NCBI GenBank assembly: GCA_050251815.1
Contig: JBFWMB010000009.1
Span: 1 to 64,000 of the forward strand
Direction of reading: 5' to 3'
Length of the DNA stretch: 64,000 nucleotides
Origin: GWE2-40-63 sp050251815
GTDB taxonomy: Bacteria > Bacteroidota > Bacteroidia > Bacteroidales > SZUA-534
Shown: in pieces, positions 31,258 through 39,912 of the stretch
Numbering within the stretch: position 1 is the first letter of the stretch
How the letters are laid out: each line of letters begins with the position of its first letter
Made by a program: the position numbers and the translations under genes
Notes under the pieces: generated by a model
The model's input: the letters and a program-made list of their open reading frames with translations, nothing else
Databases searched by the model: none
Told to the model about the DNA's origin: nothing

Positions 31258-33849
31258 ATGCGAAATTGTATTTCATATTTTTTCAAAGAGACAAATTCTT
31301 CATATAGGGGACTTCTTATTTTAAGCGCCCTTTCTCTCATTTTTAGAGCTTTTTTGCCATTTCAGACACCATTTGCCTTGGGGTTAATATTGTTATTTTT
31401 TATTTTTTGGTTCAAGACCGAATCATTTCCCTATACTTTTAAGCTATTTAAAAACCGGCGGGAGTATTTTTTGTTCGCCGGCGTATCGTTTTTTGCTTTT
31501 TTGGGAGCTTTAGTAAGTATAGGAAATACTGAGATTGAAGTTAAAGAGCTTTTTAGGATTGCATCTACATGCTTGATTTTTGTAGCATATTATCTATTAT
31601 CGACAAAGTTTAGTATTCAAAGTATCAGTACCTCTTTTGCAAAATATTTTATTATTTATACTATTTTGGCAATTATATATTCGGCTCTTCGTATTAGTTT
31701 TGAATTTAATGGTTCTTTTCAATTGTTTGCTAATAATACTGACCTTAATATGTTGGCCATGTATTCCTTAATGGCTTCTGTTGTTGTAGTTTATTTTTTG
31801 TTTATCAAAAAGGTTTCTCAAAAAAGAGTTATCGTATATAACCTTATTTTAGGTCTTTTATTTATCGTTATTGCATTTTCTGCTTCAAGGCGAGGTATAC
31901 TTTTTTATGCCATTTTTATAATTTGTTTGATGTTTCTGATTTATTTTAAGAAGTATCAAAAGTATTTTACATATTTAATGCCCTATCTGTCTTTTTTAGT
32001 AGTGGTACTAACATTTTTTTTGTTAGCAATAAGCAGTAATAATTTCAGAGAATTTCTTTTAATTCATCAAGATTCAAAAGAAGAGTTTGCATCAAGAATT
32101 GAAAGGATCGGCGAAAAGTATGCAACCTTTACAAAAAAGAATCCTCACCAACTAACTTTTTTTTCAAACAATAAAATCATGTTTGCTTATGCTAAGCATA
32201 AGTATGAAAATGATGACCCCGTTAATTGGTATAAACATGTTTATGGATTGGCTTTCTTTTCAAAATCGCGGGAACAACTAAATAGTATAGTGCCCCAGGC
32301 AAAAATCCTTCCTGATTCACTATTTTGCAAGCCAAAAATAAATAACCTTCCTGCAACATATAATATTGATTATAGTTTTCGATATTGTTTTGTTCCAATT
32401 GGGTTTGGTAATTGTGTTTTATCCGACTTTATTGTACAATCAGATGATTATAGATATATATTTAATAGATTAGACCCAAATGAACCTAGTAAATTGCTAA
32501 CTCTATTGCCACTTTCAGATAGTTCAGTATTTAAACTTAAAGTGGAATATGAAATTACTGAAAAGGAACCAAGGTTTGAATTGAATAAATTTGATGGTGA
32601 AATAGTAAATAATAATGTTTATGATTTAAACGACAGTATTCGGGTAAAAGAAATTGAAATAGGTAACAATAGTTATAATAGAAGTACATGCTGGTTTCAT
32701 ATTATTTTTGAATTTGATACTTTAAAAATATACAATATAAGTTGGCAAAGAAAACAAAAATCAAATCACTTAGTATATTCCCCAATAAGTTTTATAAGCA
32801 ATAGGCAGGATTATCTGAAAAAAATAAAATCAATTGTTGAAATTGAGGAGTTAAAATCAAAAGAGCCAGATATTGATGAATTGTTAGATGCCCAAAAATC
32901 ATTTATTCAAGTTAATAAACTGATAAATTACACTCGAGTAGAAATTGATAGTAGTTCAAATTCATTTGCAAAATTTAGTACTATAGGAAAAAAAGGTGGT
33001 ATAATGAAGATTGTACCAACCATTCAGGAGCAAACATATGTAGTAGAATTCAAAACGAATATACCACCACATGATTTAAACTATTGGATAGGCAGATATC
33101 CACAGGTAGAACCTTATACAACAGTTTTGTACTATTCTCAACTGCATATTGATTCTTTAAAAGAAAATTTGTATCAGGTTATTGATACGTTTAAGGTGAA
33201 AAAATGTAACTCGCTGAGATCGAGTCTTGTTATTTTGTCAGAACCACAAAGAGATTCTTTATTAGTACGAGATTTTTCTTATACAACAATAAACCCTGTT
33301 AATAATATCAGTATAAACAAGCTTCAGAATAAAGGTTACAATAAAATATTAGAATCGGTAAAAAGAAATTTTGATATTGTAACCGGGCAGGAAGGAAAGT
33401 TAATTAGAGATAGTTTATCTGTGCATTATGGTTTGGATTTCAAAGATTTTAAAGAAGACTTGTTTGGCACTCGTTTTTTAAGATATAGAATAGCATATAT
33501 TATGTTTAAAGATTATTCGCCGATTCAAAAGTTGATTGGCAATGGAATGAACTATTGTTCCGTATATGGAAAAATATTCTACGATAGAAGTAAGCTCTCC
33601 GACTACCCCCATAACCCAATTATCTCAGCTTTTCTATATTCAGGAATAATTGGAGGTGTGCTATATCTATGGTTTTTGGTTAGAGTTTTTATGGGTTATT
33701 ATAAGCGGCGTGAAGAGTTTGGTATTGTAAGTCTTATGTTTTTAATAAGTTTTGTCTTTGCTTTTTTTAGTGGGAATAGTCATTTTTCAATACCTGTTTT
33801 TGCAATATTGTCGTTTTTTCCATATTTGCCTGTATCGCACAAAGAGTAG
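31258..33849 (+). CDS. O-antigen polymerase/ligase-like membrane protein with about 500-residue soluble insertion
   Basis: The 863-residue protein has membrane helices in residues 15-258, a soluble region from about 262 to 775, and final helices from about 785 to 855. The membrane parts follow the Wzy/O-antigen-ligase plan. SASRRGILFYAI near 208 and the LIGNGMNY...DYPHNPIISAFLYSGIIGG segment near 760 align with the Wzy-like part of the protein at 40182 (LLGDGFDY...DYPHNPVLSALLYSGVVGA). In that homologue the loop is only about 90 residues. The inserted 400 or more residues have no motif I recognise and should lie outside the cytoplasm. Confidence 0.82.
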   Translation: MRNCISYFFKETNSSYRGLLILSALSLIFRAFLPFQTPFALGLILLFFIFWFKTESFPYTFKLFKNRREYFLFAGVSFFAFLGALVSIGNTEIEVKELFRIASTCLIFVAYYLLSTKFSIQSISTSFAKYFIIYTILAIIYSALRISFEFNGSFQLFANNTDLNMLAMYSLMASVVVVYFLFIKKVSQKRVIVYNLILGLLFIVIAFSASRRGILFYAIFIICLMFLIYFKKYQKYFTYLMPYLSFLVVVLTFFLLAISSNNFREFLLIHQDSKEEFASRIERIGEKYATFTKKNPHQLTFFSNNKIMFAYAKHKYENDDPVNWYKHVYGLAFFSKSREQLNSIVPQAKILPDSLFCKPKINNLPATYNIDYSFRYCFVPIGFGNCVLSDFIVQSDDYRYIFNRLDPNEPSKLLTLLPLSDSSVFKLKVEYEITEKEPRFELNKFDGEIVNNNVYDLNDSIRVKEIEIGNNSYNRSTCWFHIIFEFDTLKIYNISWQRKQKSNHLVYSPISFISNRQDYLKKIKSIVEIEELKSKEPDIDELLDAQKSFIQVNKLINYTRVEIDSSSNSFAKFSTIGKKGGIMKIVPTIQEQTYVVEFKTNIPPHDLNYWIGRYPQVEPYTTVLYYSQLHIDSLKENLYQVIDTFKVKKCNSLRSSLVILSEPQRDSLLVRDFSYTTINPVNNISINKLQNKGYNKILESVKRNFDIVTGQEGKLIRDSLSVHYGLDFKDFKEDLFGTRFLRYRIAYIMFKDYSPIQKLIGNGMNYCSVYGKIFYDRSKLSDYPHNPIISAFLYSGIIGGVLYLWFLVRVFMGYYKRREEFGIVSLMFLISFVFAFFSGNSHFSIPVFAILSFFPYLPVSHKE

Positions 33850-34200
33850 TATGGTTATTATGTCTTAATCTCTTATGAAAAGAAGAAAAGTATTTACAAT
33901 AGTTGGATATTGTAGCATATATTTCACAGCTTGCGAGAGTTAATCCATTTCCTTTCAAGTTAGCCATTTTGTAATTGCATTATTAAGCTTAAACATGGAG
34001 AATGTTTTATCAGGAATATCCGATTAAATGATAATAAAATCAGACATAACGTAACATTAAAGGATTTAAAACACATAATACCAATTTTTTGCAAAGATAA
34101 TTACAGATCTGTTAATTATGTCAAATGACGAAAACAGGAATTATTATTTTTATTTCGCCTTATATTAAAAACTTTGAATACATACAAAAAGGATGAAGCT
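33850..34200 (+). other. AT-rich intergenic stretch with no supported feature
   Basis: No coding frame, hairpin with T-tract or exact TAnnTTTG box was found. An AAAAAGG sequence at its end supports the ATG at 34201. Confidence 0.4.
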
Positions 34201-35079
34201 ATGAGTGAACAAACTGATAATTTAAAAACCTTAATCACCGGCGCCAACTCTTTCATCGGCACTTATTTCAAAAATAACTCCCCGCAGTTCCAGGTTTCTG
34301 AAGTTGATTTATTAACTAACAAACCGGCTGAAATTGACTTCTCAAAGGCCAAGGTAGTTTTTCATGTGGCAGCCATTGTACATCAGGACAAATCCATTCC
34401 CGATACTACCTATTTTAAGGTAAACTCCGATTTGGCTTTTGAGGTAGCAAAACATGCCAAGCAAAATGGAGTAAAACAGTTCGTGTTTATGAGTACCGTA
34501 AAAGTGTATGGTGAAAACAGTACCGAATCCAATCCCTGGACTGAGGATTCCGAATGCCACCCATCCGATGCTTATGGTAAAAGCAAACTCGATGCTGAAA
34601 AGCGCTTAATGGAATTAAATGACAATAGTTTTACAGTTTCAATAATCCGTACACCTGTAGTTTATGGGGCAGGTGTAAAAGGAAACATTCAAAAAATTGC
34701 CCGTTTTGTGAAAAACCGGAAACTGATTCCACTGAAAGGCATTAATAACCAGCGGGCCATGGTATATCTGGGCAATTTGGTGGCACTGATTCAGGAAGTG
34801 ATAAAACAACAAAAACCGGGAATCTTTTTGGCGGGAGACGGCGAAGTATTAAGCACCTCTCTTTTTGTGAAATACCTTATTGAGGCAACGGGTCAGCGCC
34901 GGTACTTTATTACCTTTCCTTTATTCTTTCAATACCTGATAAAACTTTTGAAACCCGGCTTTTACCACCGTTTATTTGGCTGTCAGGTCATCGATAACTC
35001 AAAAACCCTAAACGAATTGAATTTTAAACCACCTTATTCACCCATCGAAGGACTTAAAGAAGTGATGAACTCTTTATAA
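34201..35079 (+). CDS. NAD-dependent epimerase/dehydratase, WbpV-like (UDP-4-keto-sugar reductase type)
   Basis: The 292-residue SDR has TLITGANSFIGTYF, VVFHVAAIVHQDKSIPD near 55, STVKVYGENS near 102 and YGKSKLDAEKRL near 128. VVYGAGVKGNIQKIARFV follows near 155. The short length and the NNQRAMVYLGNLVALI segment match WbpV/WbjF-like reductases that finish UDP-QuiNAc or UDP-FucNAc. In known loci these stand next to a WbpL-type transferase, and one follows at 38334. The 4,6-dehydratase needed first is not in this window. ATG 34201 has a ribosome binding site; a TTG nine codons earlier is less likely. Confidence 0.82.
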   Translation: MSEQTDNLKTLITGANSFIGTYFKNNSPQFQVSEVDLLTNKPAEIDFSKAKVVFHVAAIVHQDKSIPDTTYFKVNSDLAFEVAKHAKQNGVKQFVFMSTVKVYGENSTESNPWTEDSECHPSDAYGKSKLDAEKRLMELNDNSFTVSIIRTPVVYGAGVKGNIQKIARFVKNRKLIPLKGINNQRAMVYLGNLVALIQEVIKQQKPGIFLAGDGEVLSTSLFVKYLIEATGQRRYFITFPLFFQYLIKLLKPGFYHRLFGCQVIDNSKTLNELNFKPPYSPIEGLKEVMNSL

Positions 35080-35081
35080 TT

Positions 35082-35121
35082 ACCACTTTTAAATTCGTTT
35101 AAATTCGTGCCATTAGTGGAC
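35082..35121 (+). repeat. Partial palindromic repeat (right arm)
   Basis: AAATTCGTTTAAATTCGTG plus CCATTAGTGGACAAA lies just after the WbpV-like gene, between it and the converging ATPase gene. Confidence 0.5.
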
Positions 35122-35137
35122 AAATTATTTTCTTGTA

Positions 35138-36349
35138 TTAATACAAAAACCCAAACAACCAAAGAGGTATCGTCTGATTTATACCGGTTTCTATGCCATC
35201 CTTTACAATAAAAGCATTAGCTAATGGCTCAATTTGCTTCCGGCTTTTATTTTTACCCCCAATTTCAAAAGTAATCGAATCATTAACCAAAAAGTCTCCG
35301 GTTTTAGGCAGGGTAATATTATGCTTATAAGCCAGTTGGTTTATAAAGAAGGTTTCCCGCAGATTCCCCGTATTTGTGTTTTCTTCTGCAATAGCATACA
35401 ATAAATTGGTATTTCGCAGGTATAGTTTTTCCGGTTTGCTTAATTGGCTGATGCCTTTATTACTTTGTTGCAGTTGCAGTAATAAGTGAGCTTTTTCAAG
35501 TAATTCCAGTGCTTTTATCATAAAAGGGCGCGATAATTCAACTTTTTCACTCAATTTGCTGATGTTTGGGGTAAAGGGTACGCTCGTGGCAATAGCGTAA
35601 AGCAATTTCTTCAATTTAACAATATGGTTGTAATCGATGTTTTCGGTAGCAGCTAAATCAACATCTAAAATTAGTTGGATGGTATGCATTATTTTAGATT
35701 GATATGTATCAAGCCCTTCAATAAAATAGGGATATTGACCATATTTTATATATTTATTAAATTCAAAAACAGGCTTTATGCTTTTTATCAGTTCAAATGC
35801 CACCTGCTGATGGTTTTTCAGGATTTCTTCAAGACTAAAAACGGGCAATTTTATTTGGCTTTCCAAGCCAATAAATTCCCTTAACGACAATTCCGGTAAT
35901 TCATAGGTTACAGCTCTCCGACTTAAATCCGATTCGCCTTTATATATATTCAAAACCGATGAGGAGGTAAATACGATTTGAAGATTGGAGAAATCATCAT
36001 AAATAAGTTTTAATTCGCGCGACCAATCCGGATATTTATGCACTTCGTCTATAAGTAAATATTTGCCGTTGTTTAATACAAACTGTTCGGCAAGACTATA
36101 TAAGGTATTCCGGGTAAAAAACAGGTCGTCCATGGCAAAATATAGTACGCTAGGGTTAAAGGGAAGGTATTTCTTTGCGTATTGTAACAACAAGGTGGTT
36201 TTACCTGTTCCCCGCGCTCCTTTAATAGCTATGAGCCGATGCTTAAATATATCCTCGCTGAGTAAAAATCGTTGAAAGCTTAAATCAACAGCTTCAATTT
36301 TCCGATTCGATTTAAGAAGTAATTTTTCCATGTATTTGTAATTAAACAT
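35138..36349 (-). CDS. AAA-family ATPase (ATP-binding protein, AAA_14-like)
   Basis: The 403-residue protein has Walker A IKGARGTGKTTLLLQYAKKY near 42, Walker B YLLIDEVHKYPDWSRELKLIYDD near 95, and sensor region IVFTSSSVLNIYKGESDLSRR near 128. A C-terminal half resembles the DUF4143 part with FEIGGKNKSRKQIEPL near 368. Proteins of this group are common accessory genes of unknown role in Bacteroidota and archaea. It lies opposite to the sugar genes and directly behind a MITE-like element, so it was probably acquired separately. The start could also be the Met at 36331. Confidence 0.85.
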   Translation of the reverse strand: MFNYKYMEKLLLKSNRKIEAVDLSFQRFLLSEDIFKHRLIAIKGARGTGKTTLLLQYAKKYLPFNPSVLYFAMDDLFFTRNTLYSLAEQFVLNNGKYLLIDEVHKYPDWSRELKLIYDDFSNLQIVFTSSSVLNIYKGESDLSRRAVTYELPELSLREFIGLESQIKLPVFSLEEILKNHQQVAFELIKSIKPVFEFNKYIKYGQYPYFIEGLDTYQSKIMHTIQLILDVDLAATENIDYNHIVKLKKLLYAIATSVPFTPNISKLSEKVELSRPFMIKALELLEKAHLLLQLQQSNKGISQLSKPEKLYLRNTNLLYAIAEENTNTGNLRETFFINQLAYKHNITLPKTGDFLVNDSITFEIGGKNKSRKQIEPLANAFIVKDGIETGINQTIPLWLFGFLY

Positions 36350-36356
36350 TCAATGT

Positions 36357-36494
36357 CGTTTAGTTAAGCAGACTTCACCCTCCGTCCGCCAAGGCGGGCA
36401 CCTCTCCACCGCGGCGGAAGGACTGGCTCTGTTCCATCGTTGCAGGTATCCCGCCGCGGCGGGGATTATAGGGGTGAATTTCTTTAACCAAACG
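36357..36494. mobile_element. MITE-like element with 24-bp imperfect terminal inverted repeats
   Basis: The ends CGTTTAGTTAAGCAGACTTC and GAATTTCTTTAACCAAACG, with ACCC/GGGGT next inside, are imperfect inverses over about 24 bases. The 138-bp body is GC-rich with nested palindromes (TCCGCCAAGGCGGGC, CCGCGGCGG, CCCGCCGCGGCGGGG) and codes for nothing. It begins 8 bases upstream of the ATPase start and may supply its leader. Confidence 0.5.
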
Positions 36495-36814
36495 ATATTA
36501 ATTTGTAATTAGGCATTTGCAAATATAGGAATAAATGTTATTACAGAATAACAAAAATTGAGTTATTTTGTTAAAGTTTATTTTCGAAATTAGTTTAATG
36601 ATACACATCCTGCATGGTGTTACTCAGAGGTTCTCTGAGCTTCTCTGGGTTTCTCCGTGTTATAATCTTTTTAAAAGACATACTGAAATCTTAACTCATC
36701 AGTTATTTTCATAAGACAGTACCATTCCCTGTTCCGGTCTAAAGTCTGTCCTCAAAACAAAAAAAATGCGCCTCAGTCCTTAGCGCATTATCATAAGGTT
36801 TCCCGTTTAATGGT
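36495..36814. other. Intergenic stretch with a GTTTCTCCGTGTTAT-type dispersed word
   Basis: The sequence ACTCAGAGGTTCTCTGAGC, then TTCTCTGGGTTTCTCCGTGT at about 36620-36660, includes a short hairpin (CTCAGAG..CTCTGAG). It is of the kind often dispersed in Bacteroidota intergenic DNA. Apart from the terminator at 36757-36792 nothing else is seen. Confidence 0.4.
36757..36792 (-). terminator. Terminator of the gene at 36815-37507
   Basis: The stem AATGCGC/GCGCATT (36765-36771 with 36783-36789) is followed on the minus strand by T-runs. It lies 25 bases beyond the stop codon. Confidence 0.75.
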
Positions 36815-37507
36815 TTATTCTTCATAGGCATCTTCTTCTTCGTTTGTTTCATAAGCTCCACGTAAATCAACAATAATCCGGGCAGCCCTATACTCGTTAT
36901 ACACCACCGGTTCCTGACCCTGAAGCACCAGCATCAGTTTATCCATTTCATCACGCAACAAAGCATTTATTTCATCGAATAATTCCTTCAGGCGCTTGGT
37001 AGCTGTACTTCGGGCAACAATTTGGGTGCGGGGTTTGGCTATCAGGGCAGCAAAATCATCAATCTCTTTCCGTAAGCCACTGATAGTTTCTGCCAGCACC
37101 CCATAAGGTGTAAGAGCTTCTGCATCCAGCCCACTGGCAATTTGGTGTATCTGGTTGCATCGATTCAATAAGCTGCTGTCACCCAGATTTTTTAAATACC
37201 AGGACGAGACCTTTACCTCTTGTTGAAGTTCCACGTTCTTTTGTTCCGTAGCATACACATAAATTGCCGCTGCAACGCGCAGGGTTATTTCTATCATTTC
37301 AGCTTCTTCCTTTTGCTTTTGCAGGGTAGTACCCGTGGTTTTTCCTTCCTGAATTAGCTGAACTTCCTTTAGTTCTTCAAGCAGTGCCATAAAACGGCTT
37401 ACAACAGCTGCAAGTGCCGGCACTATAGCCAGCTTAGCTCCATATTTAGTCAATACATTAGCTATGGCCAGATACGAAGACAAATGATTATTTTGTGTTT
37501 TGTTCAT
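36815..37507 (-). CDS. Unrecognised all-helical cytoplasmic protein
   Basis: The 230-residue protein has no signal peptide. It appears to be a bundle of long amphipathic helices: ELKEVQLIQEGKTTGTTLQ, IEITLRVAAAIYVYATEQK, LRKEIDDFAALIAKPRTQI, KRLKELFDEINALLRDEMDKL, then YNEYRAARIIVDLRGAYE and an acidic tail. I do not recognise the family. It has its own terminator. The 21-bp repeat array begins about 190 bases upstream of its start on the same strand, and the two may belong together. Confidence 0.75.
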   Translation of the reverse strand: MNKTQNNHLSSYLAIANVLTKYGAKLAIVPALAAVVSRFMALLEELKEVQLIQEGKTTGTTLQKQKEEAEMIEITLRVAAAIYVYATEQKNVELQQEVKVSSWYLKNLGDSSLLNRCNQIHQIASGLDAEALTPYGVLAETISGLRKEIDDFAALIAKPRTQIVARSTATKRLKELFDEINALLRDEMDKLMLVLQGQEPVVYNEYRAARIIVDLRGAYETNEEEDAYEE

Positions 37508-37698
37508 AAGTGTATCTTTTAAATTATGGACCGAATAGGATTTCGAGAAACGCTTACTAAATTAAACCAATTTATACAAAAATGCAAGAGCTAAAAACAT
37601 GTTTCTGATCACATACTCATTTGACAATTAAGCTGCTAGCCTGATAAAAAGGAGGCGTAGCTGCTTAGGTGCAACTATTCCCGTTACACACAAGGGGG

Positions 37699-38097
37699 TT
37701 TTCCGAGGCTTTCATTGGAATTCCCGCTGCATATATCAGGGTTTCCGCTCCATACACTACCATTCCCGCTCCATTAAATGATGTTTCCGCTCCATAAACC
37801 GGGGTTTCCGCTATATACACCGGCATTCCCGGGCCATTAAATGGCATTTCCGCTAAATACACTTGCATTCCCGCTACATAAAATGGAGTTCTCGCTCCAT
37901 TAAATGATGTTTCCGCTACATAAACCGGCATTCCCGCTACATTAAATGGCATTCTCGCTACTGACATTGGGATTTCCACTACATACACTGGTATTTCCGC
38001 TGCTTACATTGGGGTTTCCGCTACTTGGGCCGGGATTCCAACTGCTTACATTGGGGTTTCCTCAACATACATCAAGGCTCCCGCTAATTAATAGTGA
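37699..38097 (-). repeat. 19-unit, 21-bp tandem repeat array in perfect register
   Basis: Nineteen consecutive 21-bp units of the form (A/G)TTCCCGCT followed by 12 more variable bases such as ACATAAACCGGC occur without a single indel. On the minus strand the units translate as heptapeptides, for example GMPVYVA, ETSFNGA, EMPFNGP, ETPVYGA. That frame is open for 107 codons (37665-37988) and is then interrupted by TAA in the 15th and 17th units counted from 37699. Other frames are interrupted more often. No spacer structure of a CRISPR is present. Confidence 0.85.
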
Positions 38098-38333
38098 AAA
38101 ATGAATAGTGAACAGCAATGTCTTGGGTCTAGCCTGCCTAACGATCAGGTAGACGTCTAATAGTCTGCAATCCAGTGATTCTGTGATTCTGTTACCCGGC
38201 AATCCAGCAACCAGCAACCAGCAACCAGTAACCAGCCTCCGTATTCCTTTTTGTCTGGCGTCTTTTGTCTAGAGTCTAAATTCCATTTTGAAAATTCGTG
38301 AAAATTCGTGTAATTCGTGGCTAAAATAACAAT
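38098..38333. repeat. Cluster of simple repeats before the WecA-like gene
   Basis: Three kinds follow each other: AATGAATAGTGAACAG words like those around the gene at 44134, a tandem CCAGCAACCAGCAACCAG run at about 38200-38236, and a palindromic-repeat right arm (ATTCGTGAAAATTCGTG, TAATTCGTGGCTAAAA, about 38293-38326) that ends 8 bases before the next ATG. Confidence 0.55.
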
Positions 38334-39311
38334 ATGATATACCTAATAGCACTACTTACTTCAATTGGACTGACCTACTTAGTCCGCCAGCTGGCCCTTA
38401 AAAAGAACATCATCGACAATCCCAACGAACGCAGCTCACACACCGTGCCTACGCCTCGTGGGGGAGGACTGGCCATAGTGCTGGTTTGGTTTGGCGGATT
38501 ATTGCTGCTTTTTCTGCAACATAAGATAGAGGCATCGCTGTTTTTTGCCTTGCTTTCGGGTCTGGTGCTGGCGGTGGTGAGTTTCCTCGACGATATCTTC
38601 GACCTAAAGCCCATTATCCGCATACTGGCTCAGGCCTTTTCGGCTTTGGGAGCCCTTTATTTTTTAGGAGGCTTTCAATTACTGCCCGACTTAAACCATA
38701 CCTTTGTGGTTTGGATATTGAATTTTCTTTTTTTTATAGGCATTATCTGGTTCATCAATCTGTTTAACTTTCTCGATGGTATCGACGGCTATGCCTCTCA
38801 GGAAGCTATTATGGTGGCTGCCGGTTTGCTGCTGCTTACCAGAAATCAACTCTTAGGACTTTTAATGGCAGCCGTGGCCGGATTCCTTTGCTGGAACCGT
38901 CCCAAGGCAAAGATATTCATGGGCGATGTGGGCAGTACCCAATTGGGTTTTGTATTGGTGGTTCTGGGCCTTTATTTCCACAACACTGGAGAAATAAGCA
39001 TTTTAAGCTGGCTGGTACTGACTTCCCTTTTTTGGTTCGATGCCACCTTTACCCTTTACCGGCGCTGGCGAAATAAGGAACAACTGAGCAAAGCACATAA
39101 AAAGCATGCTTATCAGCGTTTAACGCAGGGGGGCTGGTCGCATCTAAAGGTCGATCTTTGGGCCATGGGATTAAACTTCTTATTTATTGCCGCCGTTTAC
39201 CTCACACAGCAGCATTTGGCTTACCAATGGGTTTTACTTATTGGGGTAGTTATTTTGCTAGTTGCAATAAACTATCGCGTCGATAGCATTTTCGGATTCC
39301 GAAAGGATTAA
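38334..39311 (+). CDS. UndP-sugar-1-phosphate transferase, WecA/WbpL-like (polyprenyl glycosylphosphotransferase)
   Basis: The 325-residue membrane protein has about 10 helices and the family motifs: PTPRGGGLAIVL near residue 40, FLDDIFDLKP near 85 with the Asp pair, NLFNFLDGIDGYASQEA near 142, FMGDVGSTQLGF near 197 and the cytosolic HKKHAYQRLTQGG near 261. It transfers an N-acetylhexosamine-1-phosphate to undecaprenyl phosphate and starts repeat-unit assembly. It pairs well with the WbpV-like gene at 34201, as in WbpV/WbpL loci. Confidence 0.94.
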   Translation: MIYLIALLTSIGLTYLVRQLALKKNIIDNPNERSSHTVPTPRGGGLAIVLVWFGGLLLLFLQHKIEASLFFALLSGLVLAVVSFLDDIFDLKPIIRILAQAFSALGALYFLGGFQLLPDLNHTFVVWILNFLFFIGIIWFINLFNFLDGIDGYASQEAIMVAAGLLLLTRNQLLGLLMAAVAGFLCWNRPKAKIFMGDVGSTQLGFVLVVLGLYFHNTGEISILSWLVLTSLFWFDATFTLYRRWRNKEQLSKAHKKHAYQRLTQGGWSHLKVDLWAMGLNFLFIAAVYLTQQHLAYQWVLLIGVVILLVAINYRVDSIFGFRKD

Positions 39312-39367
39312 TTGGTGATCTGCATTTATTCGTGTAAATTCGTACTTTCATTGAAAAAGGAATAAAA

Positions 39368-39592
39368 ATGAAGAATATAGAGTTAACAGCAGTTTTTGAA
39401 CCTTGTTCTGAAGGGGGCTTTCTAGCCTATATTCAAGAAATACAGGGGATTAACAGTCAGGGAGAAACCATTGAAGAGGCTAAAGAAAACCTGGCTGATG
39501 CGGTAAATCTAATGTTTGAGGAAATCCGAAGTAAATCGTTTTCAAGTAAAACAAAAAAGTTGATCACACAGACATTGACTTTTAATTTTTAA
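39368..39592 (+). CDS. hicB: HicB-family antitoxin
   Basis: The 74-residue protein has the partial RNase-H-like HicB fold: LTAVFEPCSEGGFLAYIQEIQGINSQGETIEEAKENLADAVNLM. It is short and its C-terminal DNA-binding part is minimal. A good AAAAAGGA ribosome binding site precedes it. The stop overlaps the start of hicA (TAATG), so the order is antitoxin first. Confidence 0.88.
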   Translation: MKNIELTAVFEPCSEGGFLAYIQEIQGINSQGETIEEAKENLADAVNLMFEEIRSKSFSSKTKKLITQTLTFNF

Positions 39593-39783
39593 TGAAAAGA
39601 AATAAACTACTGAAATATCTTGTAAAGAACCAATGCGTTTTAGTAAGAGAAGGTGGTAAGCACTCTCTTTACAAAAATTTGCTAAATGGAAAACTTACCA
39701 CAGTTCCACGACATCCTGATATTAAAGAGGGCCTTTGTCGTAAAATTTGTAAAGATTTGGATTTGCCTGATATTTTAAAGTAA
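39592..39783 (+). CDS. hicA: HicA-family mRNA interferase toxin
   Basis: The 63-residue dsRBD-like protein has KLLKYLVKNQCVLVREGGKHSLYKN, with the catalytic His in GGKHSLY near residue 24. It also has TTVPRHPDIKEGLCRKICKDLDL. HicA cleaves mRNA and is neutralised by HicB. The pair sits in a repeat-rich gap between two glycan-assembly genes. Confidence 0.92.
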   Translation: MKRNKLLKYLVKNQCVLVREGGKHSLYKNLLNGKLTTVPRHPDIKEGLCRKICKDLDLPDILK

Positions 39784-39847
39784 TTCCAAAATTGAATATT
39801 AGTGTAAACCAAGAGTCGCTTTTTCATGACTGATAGGAATAATTCGT

Positions 39848-39905
39848 ATCAACCCGCCTGAACGGACGGGCAGGCCCGCCTGGCCGCAGGACAGGTTCTT
39901 GGACA
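39848..39905 (+). repeat. Partial palindromic repeat with nested palindromes
   Basis: CCCGCCTGAACGGACGGGC, AGGCCCGCCTGG and GTTCTTGGACAAAAA form the right arm of the dispersed repeat, 7 bases before a gene-fragment start codon. Confidence 0.6.
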
Positions 39906-39912
39906 AAAAAGA

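Noticed and set aside
37699..38097. CRISPR array
   Set aside because: The 21-bp units follow each other directly with no unique spacers of constant length between identical repeats, and no cas genes are nearby.
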